DNA of 11,732 nucleotides. It comes from Anaerolinea sp. Its GTDB lineage: Bacteria > Chloroflexota > Anaerolineae > Anaerolineales > Villigracilaceae. The notes under the pieces were generated by a model. The model was not told the DNA's origin. It made no database searches and saw only the letters and a list, made by a program, of their open reading frames with translations. The position numbers were made by a program, and so were the translations under genes. This document shows positions 5,308 to 11,701 of this stretch, in pieces (within the stretch, counting starts at the first letter, position 1; every line of letters begins with the position of its first letter). The stretch is from assembly GCA_020720965.1 (NCBI GenBank), contig DYNS01000051.1, positions 1-11,732 of the forward strand, in the 5' to 3' direction.

Positions 5308-6657
5308 ATGTTTGATTTGCCCAATGATGAAATTTTGCCGCTCTCCCGCGAGCATGTCTTTTGGACCTGGTCTGCCCAGGCCAAGGTGAACCCGATTGCT
5401 GTAGAGCGTGCCGAGGGGGTTTATTTTTGGGACGTGGAGGGGAAGCGTTACCTGGATTTTAATTCGATGACGATGTGCGTAAACGTGGGGCATGGCAACC
5501 CGCGCATTATCCGCGCCATGCAAGAGCAGGCGGCGGTTTTGCCTTATGCCGCCCCTGGCATGGCGACCAAAATTCGGGCAGTTGCCTCGCGGGAGGTGGC
5601 GCAAGTCACCCCTGGCGGGGCGTTGAGCAAGGTCTTGTTTACCCTGGGCGGGGCAGATGCCAACGAAAACGCCATCAAACTGGCGCGGGGTTACACCGGG
5701 CGGCATAAAATTCTCAGCCGCTACCGCTCGTATCACGGTGCCTCTGCCGGGGCAATGGCAGCCACCGGCGACCCGCGCCGCCACACCTGGGAGCCGAACC
5801 TGATGCCGGGAGTCGTTCACTTTTTGGACCCCTACCGTTACCGCTCCACCTTTCATCGTACCAACCCCAACATCTCCGAAGCCGACTTTGCCCAGGACTA
5901 CCTGAACCATCTGGAAGAAATTATCCTTTACGAAGGACCGGAGACGATTGCCGCGATATTGATGGAAAGCGTCACCGGCACCAACGGAGTCATCATTCCG
6001 CCCCAGGGTTATATGCAAGGTGTGCGCGCCCTGTGTGACAAATATGGGATTGTGATGATTGCGGATGAGGTGATGGCAGGCTTTGGGCGCACCGGCAAGT
6101 GGTTTGCCGTGCAACATTGGGACGTGACCCCGGACATGATGACGATGGCAAAAGGGCTTACCTCCGCCTATGCGCCCCTGGGCGCGGTTGCCATGAAGCC
6201 CCAAATCGCCGCCGCTTTTAGTGAGCGAGTCTTTGAATCTGGGTTAACCTACACCTCGCATCCCATTTCGCTGGCGGCGGCGGTGGCGAACATTGCCGTT
6301 TTGCGGGAAGAAAAGGTGGTGGAACATGCCGCCGAAATGGGCAAAATTCTGAGCGAGCTGCTGCGCCAACTGAAAGAATCCCACCCATCGGTGGGAGAGG
6401 TGCGCTCTATAGGGCTGTTCGGGATTTTGGAACTGGTCAAGAACCGCGAAACGAAGGAACCCCTCGCCCCCTGGAACGCCTCCAGCCCGGAGATGGCGGC
6501 GTTTCGACAATTTTGTCTTAAGCAAGGTTTATTCCTGTACACGCACTGGCACACCGTCCTCGTCATCCCGCCCCTCATCATCACCGAGGCGCAACTGCGG
6601 GAGGGTTTTGCCGTGTTGGAAGAAGCCCTAAAGATAACGGATAAGGCTTGCGGTTAG
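5308..6657 (+). CDS. Class-III PLP-dependent aminotransferase
   Basis: 449 residues, normal for fold-type I class-III (omega/acetylornithine) aminotransferases. The PLP lysine is K282 in MAKGLTSAYAPLG; the cofactor-nitrogen aspartate is D253 in IADEVMAGFGRTG. Other family marks are GGADANENAIKLAR near 115-128, YRSYHGAS and the C-terminal SIGLFGILELV. These enzymes move an amino group from an omega-amino acid, amine or taurine to pyruvate or 2-oxoglutarate. The overall look, including the opening NDEILPLSREHVFWTWS, is closest to my memory of taurine- or omega-amino-acid:pyruvate types, but substrate is not established. The ATG at 5308 is preferred over GTG 5302 because the SD AGAAGAGG ends at 5302, five bases before the ATG. 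It has its own promoter and no co-directional neighbour closer than rpsU. Confidence 0.9.
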   Translation: MFDLPNDEILPLSREHVFWTWSAQAKVNPIAVERAEGVYFWDVEGKRYLDFNSMTMCVNVGHGNPRIIRAMQEQAAVLPYAAPGMATKIRAVASREVAQVTPGGALSKVLFTLGGADANENAIKLARGYTGRHKILSRYRSYHGASAGAMAATGDPRRHTWEPNLMPGVVHFLDPYRYRSTFHRTNPNISEADFAQDYLNHLEEIILYEGPETIAAILMESVTGTNGVIIPPQGYMQGVRALCDKYGIVMIADEVMAGFGRTGKWFAVQHWDVTPDMMTMAKGLTSAYAPLGAVAMKPQIAAAFSERVFESGLTYTSHPISLAAAVANIAVLREEKVVEHAAEMGKILSELLRQLKESHPSVGEVRSIGLFGILELVKNRETKEPLAPWNASSPEMAAFRQFCLKQGLFLYTHWHTVLVIPPLIITEAQLREGFAVLEEALKITDKACG

Positions 6658-6661
6658 CGTT

Positions 6662-6716
6662 TACACCCTGAGCGGGAAAACCATCAAAATCACCTACTCA
6701 TTCCCCTCAGGGTGTA
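6662..6716. repeat. Long inverted repeat between the aminotransferase stop and the rpsU promoter
   Basis: The outer arms TACACCCTGAG (6662-6672) and CTCAGGGTGTA (6706-6716) are perfect complements. After one unpaired C, GGGAA (6674-6678) pairs with TTCCC (6701-6705), giving 16 bp around a 22-base loop. It begins four bases after the aminotransferase stop. No T run follows, so it is not a standard intrinsic terminator. It could fold at the end of the aminotransferase mRNA, or be a protein site, because its right arm abuts the rpsU -10 box. Confidence 0.7.
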
Positions 6717-6717
6717 G

Positions 6718-6723
6718 TATAAT
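6718..6723 (+). promoter_or_regulatory. -10 box of the rpsU-infA operon
   Basis: A perfect TATAAT directly after the long inverted repeat. The -35 position 17 bases upstream (6695-6700, TACTCA) matches the consensus at three of six positions and lies in the repeat's loop. Start near 6730 would give a leader of about 164 bases before rpsU. Confidence 0.65.
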
Positions 6724-6729
6724 CTCGCT

Positions 6730-6860
6730 TCGCAAATCAGCCCTGCCCCTTATTAAGGCAATTCATAGGAGATGTCCAAGCGCGAAAACCCTTCAGCAGA
6801 GACTTTTTTCCAAGTCTGAACGGCGCTTGTGACCGGCTGGTGCAAACCAGCCGTTTTTTT
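6730..6860 (+). ncRNA. Structured 5' leader of rpsU-infA, candidate attenuator or small RNA
   Basis: Between the predicted start and a terminator the RNA has nested pairings. A 7-bp stem CAAGCGC/GCGCTTG (6777-6783 with 6823-6829) encloses a 6-bp hairpin AGACTT/AAGTCT (6800-6805 with 6812-6817). Near the 5' end, AUCAGCC (6736-6742) can pair with GGCUGGU (6835-6841), which is the left arm of the terminator; that pairing would prevent terminator formation. This is the layout of a transcription attenuator. No known riboswitch or T-box is recognised. It might alternatively be an independent short RNA of about 130 bases. A 15-codon ORF (6772-6819) is present but has no usable SD spacing. Confidence 0.55.
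6834..6860 (+). terminator. Intrinsic terminator inside the rpsU leader
   Basis: An 8-bp perfect stem CGGCTGGT/ACCAGCCG (6834-6841 with 6846-6853) closes a GCAA tetraloop of the stable GNRA type, followed by seven T (6854-6860). It is a textbook terminator, yet it lies 33 bases upstream of the rpsU start and downstream of the only visible promoter, so it must be conditional or leaky for rpsU to be made. Confidence 0.85.
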
Positions 6861-6862
6861 AT

Positions 6863-6886
6863 CACCCCTTTATAGAAGGGAGGTGA
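6863..6886 (+). promoter_or_regulatory. SD of rpsU with a hairpin that could hide it
   Basis: AAGGGAGGTGA (6876-6886) is a near-perfect complement of the 16S rRNA 3' end, seven bases before the rpsU ATG. CACCCCTT (6863-6870) can pair with AAGGGAGGTG (6876-6885) through eight pairs with two bulged purines around a TATAG loop. Folding would mask the SD; it lies directly after the terminator's T run. Confidence 0.5.
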
Positions 6887-6893
6887 AAGAGAC

Positions 6894-7091
6894 ATGACGA
6901 TTGTTATTTTACGCAACAACGAATCTCAAGACCAATTGCTAAAGCGCTTTCGCAAAAAAGTTGTGAAAAGCGGCGTTCTCAGCACGGTTCGCCGCAAGCG
7001 TTGGTTCGTATCCAAGAGCGAGCAGCGCCGCATGGATGATAAGAAAGCCACCCGCCGTCTTAAGCGGCGACAGGTGAAAACGACTGAATAG
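6894..7091 (+). CDS. rpsU: 30S ribosomal protein bS21
   Basis: 65 residues, very basic, with the bS21 pattern: a short N-terminal strand TIVILRNNESQDQLLKRFRKKV, then VLSTVRRKRWF and a lysine/arginine-rich helix to the end. bS21 sits on the 30S platform near the 16S rRNA 3' end and helps initiation. Length is normal (58-71). The start follows a very strong SD by seven bases. infA follows 17 bases after the stop, so the two form a translation-initiation operon. The upstream leader contains a terminator and a possible SD-masking hairpin, which suggests regulation, perhaps by bS21 itself; autoregulation of rpsU is known in Bacteroidetes, but here it is only a suggestion. Confidence 0.93.
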   Translation: MTIVILRNNESQDQLLKRFRKKVVKSGVLSTVRRKRWFVSKSEQRRMDDKKATRRLKRRQVKTTE

Positions 7092-7108
7092 GAAGACCGG
7101 AGGTGTGT

Positions 7109-7366
7109 ATGGCGAAAGATGAAGAGAAGGAAGAGAAACTGGTTGTAGAAGGCATAGTCATAGAAGCGTTGCCAGGGACACAGTTTAGGGTGCGGTTAGA
7201 CAACGGACACGAGGTGCTGGCTTACCTCTCTGGCAAGATGCGCAAGTTCTACATTCGTATTCTTCTCGGAGACCGCGTAAAGGTCGAGATGTCACCCTAT
7301 GACCTGACTCGCGGACGCATCACCTTCCGTCAGCGCAAGGTAAACGCCCCCCCCGCTGAATTTTAA
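7109..7366 (+). CDS. infA: Translation initiation factor IF-1
   Basis: 85 residues with an S1-like OB fold: VVEGIVIEALPGTQFRVRLDNGHEVLAYLSGKMRKFYIRILLGDRV and the diagnostic SPYDLTRGRITFR. IF-1 binds the 30S A site during initiation. It is about 12 residues longer than the usual 72-73 because of a C-terminal tail (RKVNAPPAEF), part of which is encoded by a run of eight C at 7347-7354. The ATG at 7109 is chosen because GGAGGTG ends just before it; the GTG at 7103 lies inside that SD. infA is most often found in the large ribosomal-protein cluster, so its pairing with rpsU here is less usual; a second copy elsewhere cannot be excluded. Confidence 0.94.
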   Translation: MAKDEEKEEKLVVEGIVIEALPGTQFRVRLDNGHEVLAYLSGKMRKFYIRILLGDRVKVEMSPYDLTRGRITFRQRKVNAPPAEF

Positions 7367-7371
7367 CCACA

Positions 7372-7402
7372 AAAAACGCTCCTGCCAAACAGGAGCGTTT
7401 TT
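7372..7402. terminator. Two-way intrinsic terminator between infA and the Nudix gene
   Basis: The 8-bp stem CGCTCCTG/CAGGAGCG (7377-7384 with 7390-7397) is extended by A5 on the left and T5 on the right (7372-7376, 7398-7402), with loop CCAAA. Both strands have a T run after the stem, which fits two convergent genes. Confidence 0.92.
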
Positions 7403-7410
7403 GATTCTTC

Positions 7411-7950
7411 CTATTCACCCAGGTTGGGGATGTGTTCTGTGGCGAGCAGGAGGGCTGCCAGGGTTTTGGCGTCTTCCATTTGGCTTTGTTTTGCCTGGGC
7501 AAGCGCCTGGGGGTAGGGGATTTTCTCCAGGCTGAGAAATTCGTCTTCGTCTGGGGGCAGGGGGGAGGGATGCAGACCGGTTGCCAGAAAAACGTGCATT
7601 TTTTCGGTGGAGTATCCGGGGGCGAGGTAAAAGGAGCCAATTTCCTTCAGGGTTTCGGCTGCCATGCCGGTTTCTTCTCGCAGTTCGCGGGCGGCGGCTT
7701 GGGCGGGGGCTTCGTCTGGTTCCAGGGTTCCGGCGGGTAGTTCCAGCATGTCCAGCCCGGCGGCATGGCGGTATTGGCGCACAAAGTACACCATCCCTTG
7801 CGAGTCTATGGGGATGAGGATGACGGAGCCGATGTGGTAGATGATGTCGAAGAGGACTTCGCGCCCGTCCGGGGTCTGAAGTTTGTCCTGGTTGACGGAG
7901 AAGGCTCGCCCGGTATAGGCGCGTTGGGAGTGGAGCAGGGTGAATTTCAT
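7411..7950 (-). CDS. Nudix hydrolase, ADP-ribose pyrophosphatase type
   Basis: 179 residues. The Nudix box runs from G74 to M96 (GX5EX7REUXEEXGU: G74, E80, R88, E89, E92, E93, G95) and binds the metal that activates water for diphosphate hydrolysis. P111, sixteen residues after G95 in APGYSTE, is the position used to tell ADP-ribose hydrolases from other Nudix groups; the upstream VRQYRHAAG and LELPAGTLE also fit that group. It probably splits ADP-ribose into AMP and ribose 5-phosphate, a clean-up role in NAD turnover. CAGGA precedes the ATG by seven to eight bases. The lipoprotein gene upstream on the same strand ends with a terminator 16-48 bases before this start, so this gene either relies on read-through or on a promoter I cannot see. 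Confidence 0.9.
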   Translation of the reverse strand: MKFTLLHSQRAYTGRAFSVNQDKLQTPDGREVLFDIIYHIGSVILIPIDSQGMVYFVRQYRHAAGLDMLELPAGTLEPDEAPAQAAARELREETGMAAETLKEIGSFYLAPGYSTEKMHVFLATGLHPSPLPPDEDEFLSLEKIPYPQALAQAKQSQMEDAKTLAALLLATEHIPNLGE

Positions 7951-7965
7951 GGTTTTCCTGTGTAT

Positions 7966-7998
7966 AAAAACACCCGGCGCGTTTTGCTCCGGGTGTTT
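7966..7998 (-). terminator. Intrinsic terminator of the LysM lipoprotein gene
   Basis: Perfect 10-bp stem (7968-7977 with 7989-7998; AAACACCCGG and complement). On the minus strand the stem is followed by T residues (complement of the A run 7966-7970). It lies 19 bases beyond the lipoprotein stop. Confidence 0.82.
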
Positions 7999-8016
7999 GA
8001 GGGACGTGGGTGGGGT

Positions 8017-8745
8017 TTAGGGGATGTTGAGTTGAGCGCCTGCGGTGAGGGTGTAGGGAGATTGCAGGGCGTTGGCGCTGGCGATGCTCATGGGGTCTAC
8101 GTCTCCGTAGGCGCAGGCGATGGAGTAGATGGTTTCATTGCTGCGGACGGTGTAGGTGGTTGGGTGGGCAAGCAGGGCGCGGTTGGCGGGGAATACGCTG
8201 CTGGTTTGCGGAATTTGCAGCACCAAGCCCGGCATGACGATTTGCCCGTTGGTGATTCCGTTGAGGCTGAGCAGCTCGTCCGGGTTGAGGTTGTAGCGGC
8301 GGGCGATGCAGTAGGGGAATTCACCGGCTTGCAAGGTGTAGGTGGCGGGGCGGGCGGGCGGCACCGAGGTAGGCAGGGCGGCTGCCGGGGTGACGAGGGC
8401 TGCCGAGCCATCCGGGGTGGGGCTGGGGAGGGCGGCGGCGCCGGAGGCTTGCAGGGTGGCTTGCGCCGGGTCTACAATGACCGGGGTTTGGGGCAGCCCT
8501 GCGAGCGGGGTAAAGGTGGGAATGACGGCGGCTTCGGCGGGCTGGGTTCCGGCGGCGACAGGTGTGCCAGCGGCGACTGCGGTTTGCGTGCCAGCCTGCT
8601 CGATGACATCCATGCTGGTAGTCGGCACGGATGGGAAGTTCGCATCCAGCGTCATGGTGGGCAGCGGGGTGGATGCGGCTCTTTCGCAGGCGGTAAGGGA
8701 GAGCGCCAGCAAAAGAATGAATAAAAATGCGGTTTTCTTGCTCAT
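8017..8745 (-). CDS. Lipoprotein with two LysM domains
   Basis: 242 residues from the ATG at 8745. The N-terminus MSKKTAFLFILLLALSLTAC is a lipoprotein signal with lipobox LTAC and lipidated C20, so the protein should be exported and membrane-anchored. Residues 21-134 are a Pro/Ala/Thr-rich, low-complexity linker. LysM1 is 135-179 (TYTLQAGEF...VLQIP) and LysM2 is 197-242 (TYTVRSNET...QLNIP), ending the protein. LysM modules bind peptidoglycan or related N-acetylglucosamine polymers, so it probably tethers to the cell wall. Each LysM carries one cysteine (C146, C211). No catalytic domain is present. A TTG six codons upstream lies in the SD itself, so the ATG is preferred; GGAGGAG is nine bases before it. 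It has its own promoter and terminator. Confidence 0.88.
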   Translation of the reverse strand: MSKKTAFLFILLLALSLTACERAASTPLPTMTLDANFPSVPTTSMDVIEQAGTQTAVAAGTPVAAGTQPAEAAVIPTFTPLAGLPQTPVIVDPAQATLQASGAAALPSPTPDGSAALVTPAAALPTSVPPARPATYTLQAGEFPYCIARRYNLNPDELLSLNGITNGQIVMPGLVLQIPQTSSVFPANRALLAHPTTYTVRSNETIYSIACAYGDVDPMSIASANALQSPYTLTAGAQLNIP

Positions 8746-8803
8746 TTTCTTCTTCTCCTCCAAATGAAGGTGGGGATATGTGCGGAAGTGGTGGGTTCCG
8801 TAG

Positions 8804-8832
8804 ATACTAGCACAGGATGATTAGAGCGTCAA
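8804..8832 (-). promoter_or_regulatory. Promoter of the LysM lipoprotein gene
   Basis: Minus-strand TTGACG (8827-8832), 17-base spacer and TAGTAT (8804-8809), with TG before the -10 (extended -10). The start near 8797 gives a leader of about 50 bases. It lies 16 bases beyond the stop of the DinB-fold gene, so the lipoprotein is an independent unit. Confidence 0.78.
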
Positions 8833-8848
8833 GTTTTGTGGTGTGGGG

Positions 8849-9313
8849 TTATTTTGGGGGGACGAGAAGTTTGGCGACATCCTGGGCGTGCTCTATCTCG
8901 TGTGGTCCAAAGATTTTGACGATATCTTCCAGGCTTCCGCTGCCGCCCCAGGGCAGGGTGTAGGCTTGGGTTACTTGCTCTTCCGGCATTTGGCGGATGA
9001 GTTGGAGGAGGTTCTCGCGGGTTTGCAGGTATTCGCGGTAGATGTGGTCGTAACTGAGACCTTCGCGGGTGGCGACTGTTTCGGCGTTGTATACGTCCAT
9101 GCCGCGTGCGGCGGGGGTGGCGGGTTCTTTGCCTGCCTGAATGGATTGGAGGAAGGCGATGATGGCATCGTCCCAGCCGGAGAGGTGCGCCAAAATTTCG
9201 CGGACTGTCCAGAGGGGGTAGATTTTGCGGTTTCGGTCAATTTCTTGCAGGTGGGCTGTCATTTGGGCGCGGGAGTTTTCTAAAATGCGGATGAGTTCTT
9301 GTTTTTGGGTCAT
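8849..9313 (-). CDS. DinB/YfiT-superfamily four-helix protein
   Basis: 154 residues, the size of a single DinB-like four-helix bundle. Three histidines sit where the superfamily places its metal triad: H43 in WTVREILAHLSGWDD and H138/H142 in GPHEIEHAQDV. Members include metal-dependent thiol transferases and damage-induced proteins, and some are of the ClbS/DfsB kind; the specific activity is unknown here. AAGGAAA precedes the ATG by four bases. The gene starts 21 bases after the stop of the HD-GYP regulator on the same strand, so the two are probably co-transcribed. No terminator is evident downstream. Confidence 0.8.
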   Translation of the reverse strand: MTQKQELIRILENSRAQMTAHLQEIDRNRKIYPLWTVREILAHLSGWDDAIIAFLQSIQAGKEPATPAARGMDVYNAETVATREGLSYDHIYREYLQTRENLLQLIRQMPEEQVTQAYTLPWGGSGSLEDIVKIFGPHEIEHAQDVAKLLVPPK

Positions 9314-9334
9314 GTTTTCCTTGCCTTTGGGGGG

Positions 9335-11698
9335 TTAGATGGTGTTTTGCTCGCAGAGGCGCAAAAAAGTTTGGACGATGTGGGGGTCGAAGTGGCTTCC
9401 GGCGTGCTGGCGGATGTGTTCTATAACGGTGGCGCGTTCCCAGGCGGCGCGGTAGGGGCGGTCGCTGGTGAGGGCGTCCCAAACATCTATAACGGAAAAG
9501 ATACGGGCGTGAAGGGGGATTTCCTCGCCGCGTAAGCCGCGTGGGTAGCCGCTTCCGTCCCATTTTTCGTGGTGGCAGTAGGGGATGTGCAGGGCGGGCA
9601 GGAGGTATTCTACCGAAGAGAGCATGTCGTAGGCGTATTGGGGGTGTTGGCGCATGACTTGCCATTCTTCCGGGGTGAGGGCGCCGGGCTTGAGCAGGAT
9701 TTTATCTGGAATTGCCATTTTGCCGATGTCGTGCAGGAGCGCGCCTCGCCGGATGTGGATGAGTTCCTGGGGGGGGGTGTTGCAGGCTTGCGCCAGGGTG
9801 AGGGTGAGGGCAGTGACTCGTAGGGAGTGCCCTTCGGTTTCGCGGTCGCGCAGTTCCATGGCGCGTGACCAGCCTTCGATGGTGGATTCGTATGCCTGGT
9901 TAATTTTCCGCAGGGAAGATTCGGTTTCGGCAAACAGGCGGGCGTTTTCTATGGCGATGGCTGCCTGGTTGGCAAATGCCTGGGCGAGGGCGGCTTCTTC
10001 GGCGTGGTAGGCGGCTTTTTGGCGGCTATCCAGGGTGATGTAGCCGGTGACTTCGCCGCGTACCAGCAGGGGAACGCCCATCCAGGAGCGGACGTAGGAG
10101 TCGGTTCCGCCCCAGCCCAAAAAGCGCGGGTCTTGAGAAACGTCTGGGACGAGTTGGGTTTGTTTCTCGCGTTGAATCTGGCTAAAGAGAGCGTCTTCTT
10201 TGGCGGGGAAGTCTTTGTGGATGATTTTTTGGATGTCTGGCACGCCGCGTGAGGTGACGATTTTGAGAAAGTCGCCTTGGAGCAGGAAGATGGTGGCGCT
10301 GTCGTAGGGGACGACCTGGGCGATGGAGGAGAGAATGGCTTCCAGTACCTGGGGTAAATCTAGCGAGGTGGAGATGGCGGCGGTGGCGGAGCGCAGGGTT
10401 TCGGCTTCTCGGCGGCGGCTGCGCTCGGCGTTGAAGAGGCGGGCTTGTTCGATGGCGGTGGCGGCTTGGTCGGCGAAGAGGCTGAGGAGGCGGATTTGTT
10501 CTGGGGTGAAGGCGGCTTTGTTTTGGTCGTCTGAGACGTTGATGACGCCGATGATGCGTTCTTTGGCGAGCATGGGCGCGCCCAAGACCCGCCGGAAGGG
10601 GTAGGCTTGGTAGGCGGGAGTGCGTCCTTCCCAGGTGGAGTAGTCTTGCACGGCGATGGGTTGCCGGGTCTGGAAGACTTTGCCGGAGAGTCCTTCGCCG
10701 GGGCGGACGATGTTGCCGAGGATTCCGGCGGGTAGCTGATGCGAGACGGTGAGTTTGAGGCTTTCGCCATCCGCTTCGGTGAGGTAGATGCCGCCCATGC
10801 GGGTTTGTATCATACAGGCGGCGCGTTCTACGATGGTTTGCAGCAGGGGCATGAGTTCGGTGCGGGCGTTAATCTCCAGCGAGGTGCGGTAGAGGGCTTC
10901 CATCTCTTCGGCGTGTTTGCGGGCGGCTTCTTCTTTTTGTTTGGTGGCGCTGATGTCGTGGACGATGAAGAAGACAATCTCTTGCTGAATGGGGATGACG
11001 GCGGGAGCGCCCCAGCGCGGGTTGCCATCTGGGTGGGGAATGCGGAGTTCGGGCAGGTTTCCCTGGTTGGGGGTTTGCAGCAGGCTGCGGATGCTTTCTG
11101 GGGGGGTGTTGGGGAAGATGTTAAAGAGCGGGGTGGCGAGGATTTCTTGCAGGGTTTTGCCGGTGAAGGTGAGGGCGGCTTGGTTGGCATCCAGGCAGAG
11201 GGCGGTGTTTTTTTGTGCGACAAAAATGGCATCGCCGGAGCGTTCAAAGAGCAGCCGAAAGCGCTCCTCGGTCATTTGGCGGGCGGCTTCTGCCTGTCTG
11301 CGCTCGGCGCGGGAGTGTGCCTCGCGGATTTCGCGGCGCAGGGCTTCTGGCAGGCGGCTGAGGTTGTCCTTCATCAGGTAGTCGTGCGCTCCGGCACGCA
11401 TCATTTCTACGGCGGTGCTTTCGCCGATGGCGCCGGAGACGATGATGAAGGGGATGTCTTTTTGGGTTTGCTGCACCTGTTGCAGGGCGGCGGGGGCGCT
11501 GAAGGTGGGCAGGTGAAAGTCGGAGATGATGGCATCCCAGGTTTGGGTTTGCAGGGCATCTTGCAGTTCTTCGGCGTTTTGCACCCGGCGGTGTTGGGCG
11601 TTAAAACCGGCTTGTTTTAACTCGTAGAGCAACAAAAGCGCGTCATCGCGGTTGTCTTCTATCAGCAGCAGGTGCAGGGCTTCGGAGGGTTCGGGCAT
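9335..11698 (-). CDS. Response regulator with PAS, two GAF domains and an HD-GYP phosphodiesterase
   Basis: 787 residues, cytoplasmic. REC at about 8-125: acidic pair E14/D15, phospho-acceptor D60, S88, K110. PAS at about 144-255, ending in VHDISATKQKEE. A short coiled coil leads to GAF1 (about 280-430) and GAF2 (about 440-595). HD-GYP from about 605 to the end: EGHSLRV, HD at H656-D657 in LLHDIGKMAIP, HHEKWDGSGYP at 709-719, then DVWDALTSDRPYR. The motif set is complete, so cyclic-di-GMP hydrolysis is likely. The receiver and three sensor domains suggest control by phosphorylation and by ligands. The SD is weak (TGGGAT). An upstream gene ends three bases before this start, so it probably belongs to an operon, perhaps with its kinase. 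A run of nine C (plus-strand G, 9769-9777) lies in the HD-GYP coding part but the frame is intact. Confidence 0.93.
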   Translation of the reverse strand: MPEPSEALHLLLIEDNRDDALLLLYELKQAGFNAQHRRVQNAEELQDALQTQTWDAIISDFHLPTFSAPAALQQVQQTQKDIPFIIVSGAIGESTAVEMMRAGAHDYLMKDNLSRLPEALRREIREAHSRAERRQAEAARQMTEERFRLLFERSGDAIFVAQKNTALCLDANQAALTFTGKTLQEILATPLFNIFPNTPPESIRSLLQTPNQGNLPELRIPHPDGNPRWGAPAVIPIQQEIVFFIVHDISATKQKEEAARKHAEEMEALYRTSLEINARTELMPLLQTIVERAACMIQTRMGGIYLTEADGESLKLTVSHQLPAGILGNIVRPGEGLSGKVFQTRQPIAVQDYSTWEGRTPAYQAYPFRRVLGAPMLAKERIIGVINVSDDQNKAAFTPEQIRLLSLFADQAATAIEQARLFNAERSRRREAETLRSATAAISTSLDLPQVLEAILSSIAQVVPYDSATIFLLQGDFLKIVTSRGVPDIQKIIHKDFPAKEDALFSQIQREKQTQLVPDVSQDPRFLGWGGTDSYVRSWMGVPLLVRGEVTGYITLDSRQKAAYHAEEAALAQAFANQAAIAIENARLFAETESSLRKINQAYESTIEGWSRAMELRDRETEGHSLRVTALTLTLAQACNTPPQELIHIRRGALLHDIGKMAIPDKILLKPGALTPEEWQVMRQHPQYAYDMLSSVEYLLPALHIPYCHHEKWDGSGYPRGLRGEEIPLHARIFSVIDVWDALTSDRPYRAAWERATVIEHIRQHAGSHFDPHIVQTFLRLCEQNTI

Positions 11699-11701
11699 GG
11701 T

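Noticed and set aside
5251..6204. Minus-strand ORF (317 codons) opposite the aminotransferase
   Set aside because: His/Arg/Gly-rich antisense shadow of a gene with complete catalytic motifs.
7103..7105. GTG start for infA
   Set aside because: It lies inside the SD; the ATG at 7109 gives the normal MAK start of IF-1.
7765..8724. Long plus-strand ORF (319 codons) opposite the Nudix and LysM genes
   Set aside because: Gly/Val-rich translation without any domain, wholly antisense to two well-supported genes and explained by GC-rich codon bias.
8761..8763. TTG start for the LysM lipoprotein
   Set aside because: It overlaps the SD and would put six charged residues before an already complete lipoprotein signal.
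9237..9665. Arg/Pro-rich minus-strand ORF inside the HD-GYP gene
   Set aside because: Alternative frame of the HD-GYP domain; composition typical of a frame-shifted GC-rich gene.
10739..11620. Plus-strand ORF (293 codons) opposite the HD-GYP regulator
   Set aside because: Gly-rich shadow of the REC-PAS-GAF coding strand with no SD and no recognisable motif.
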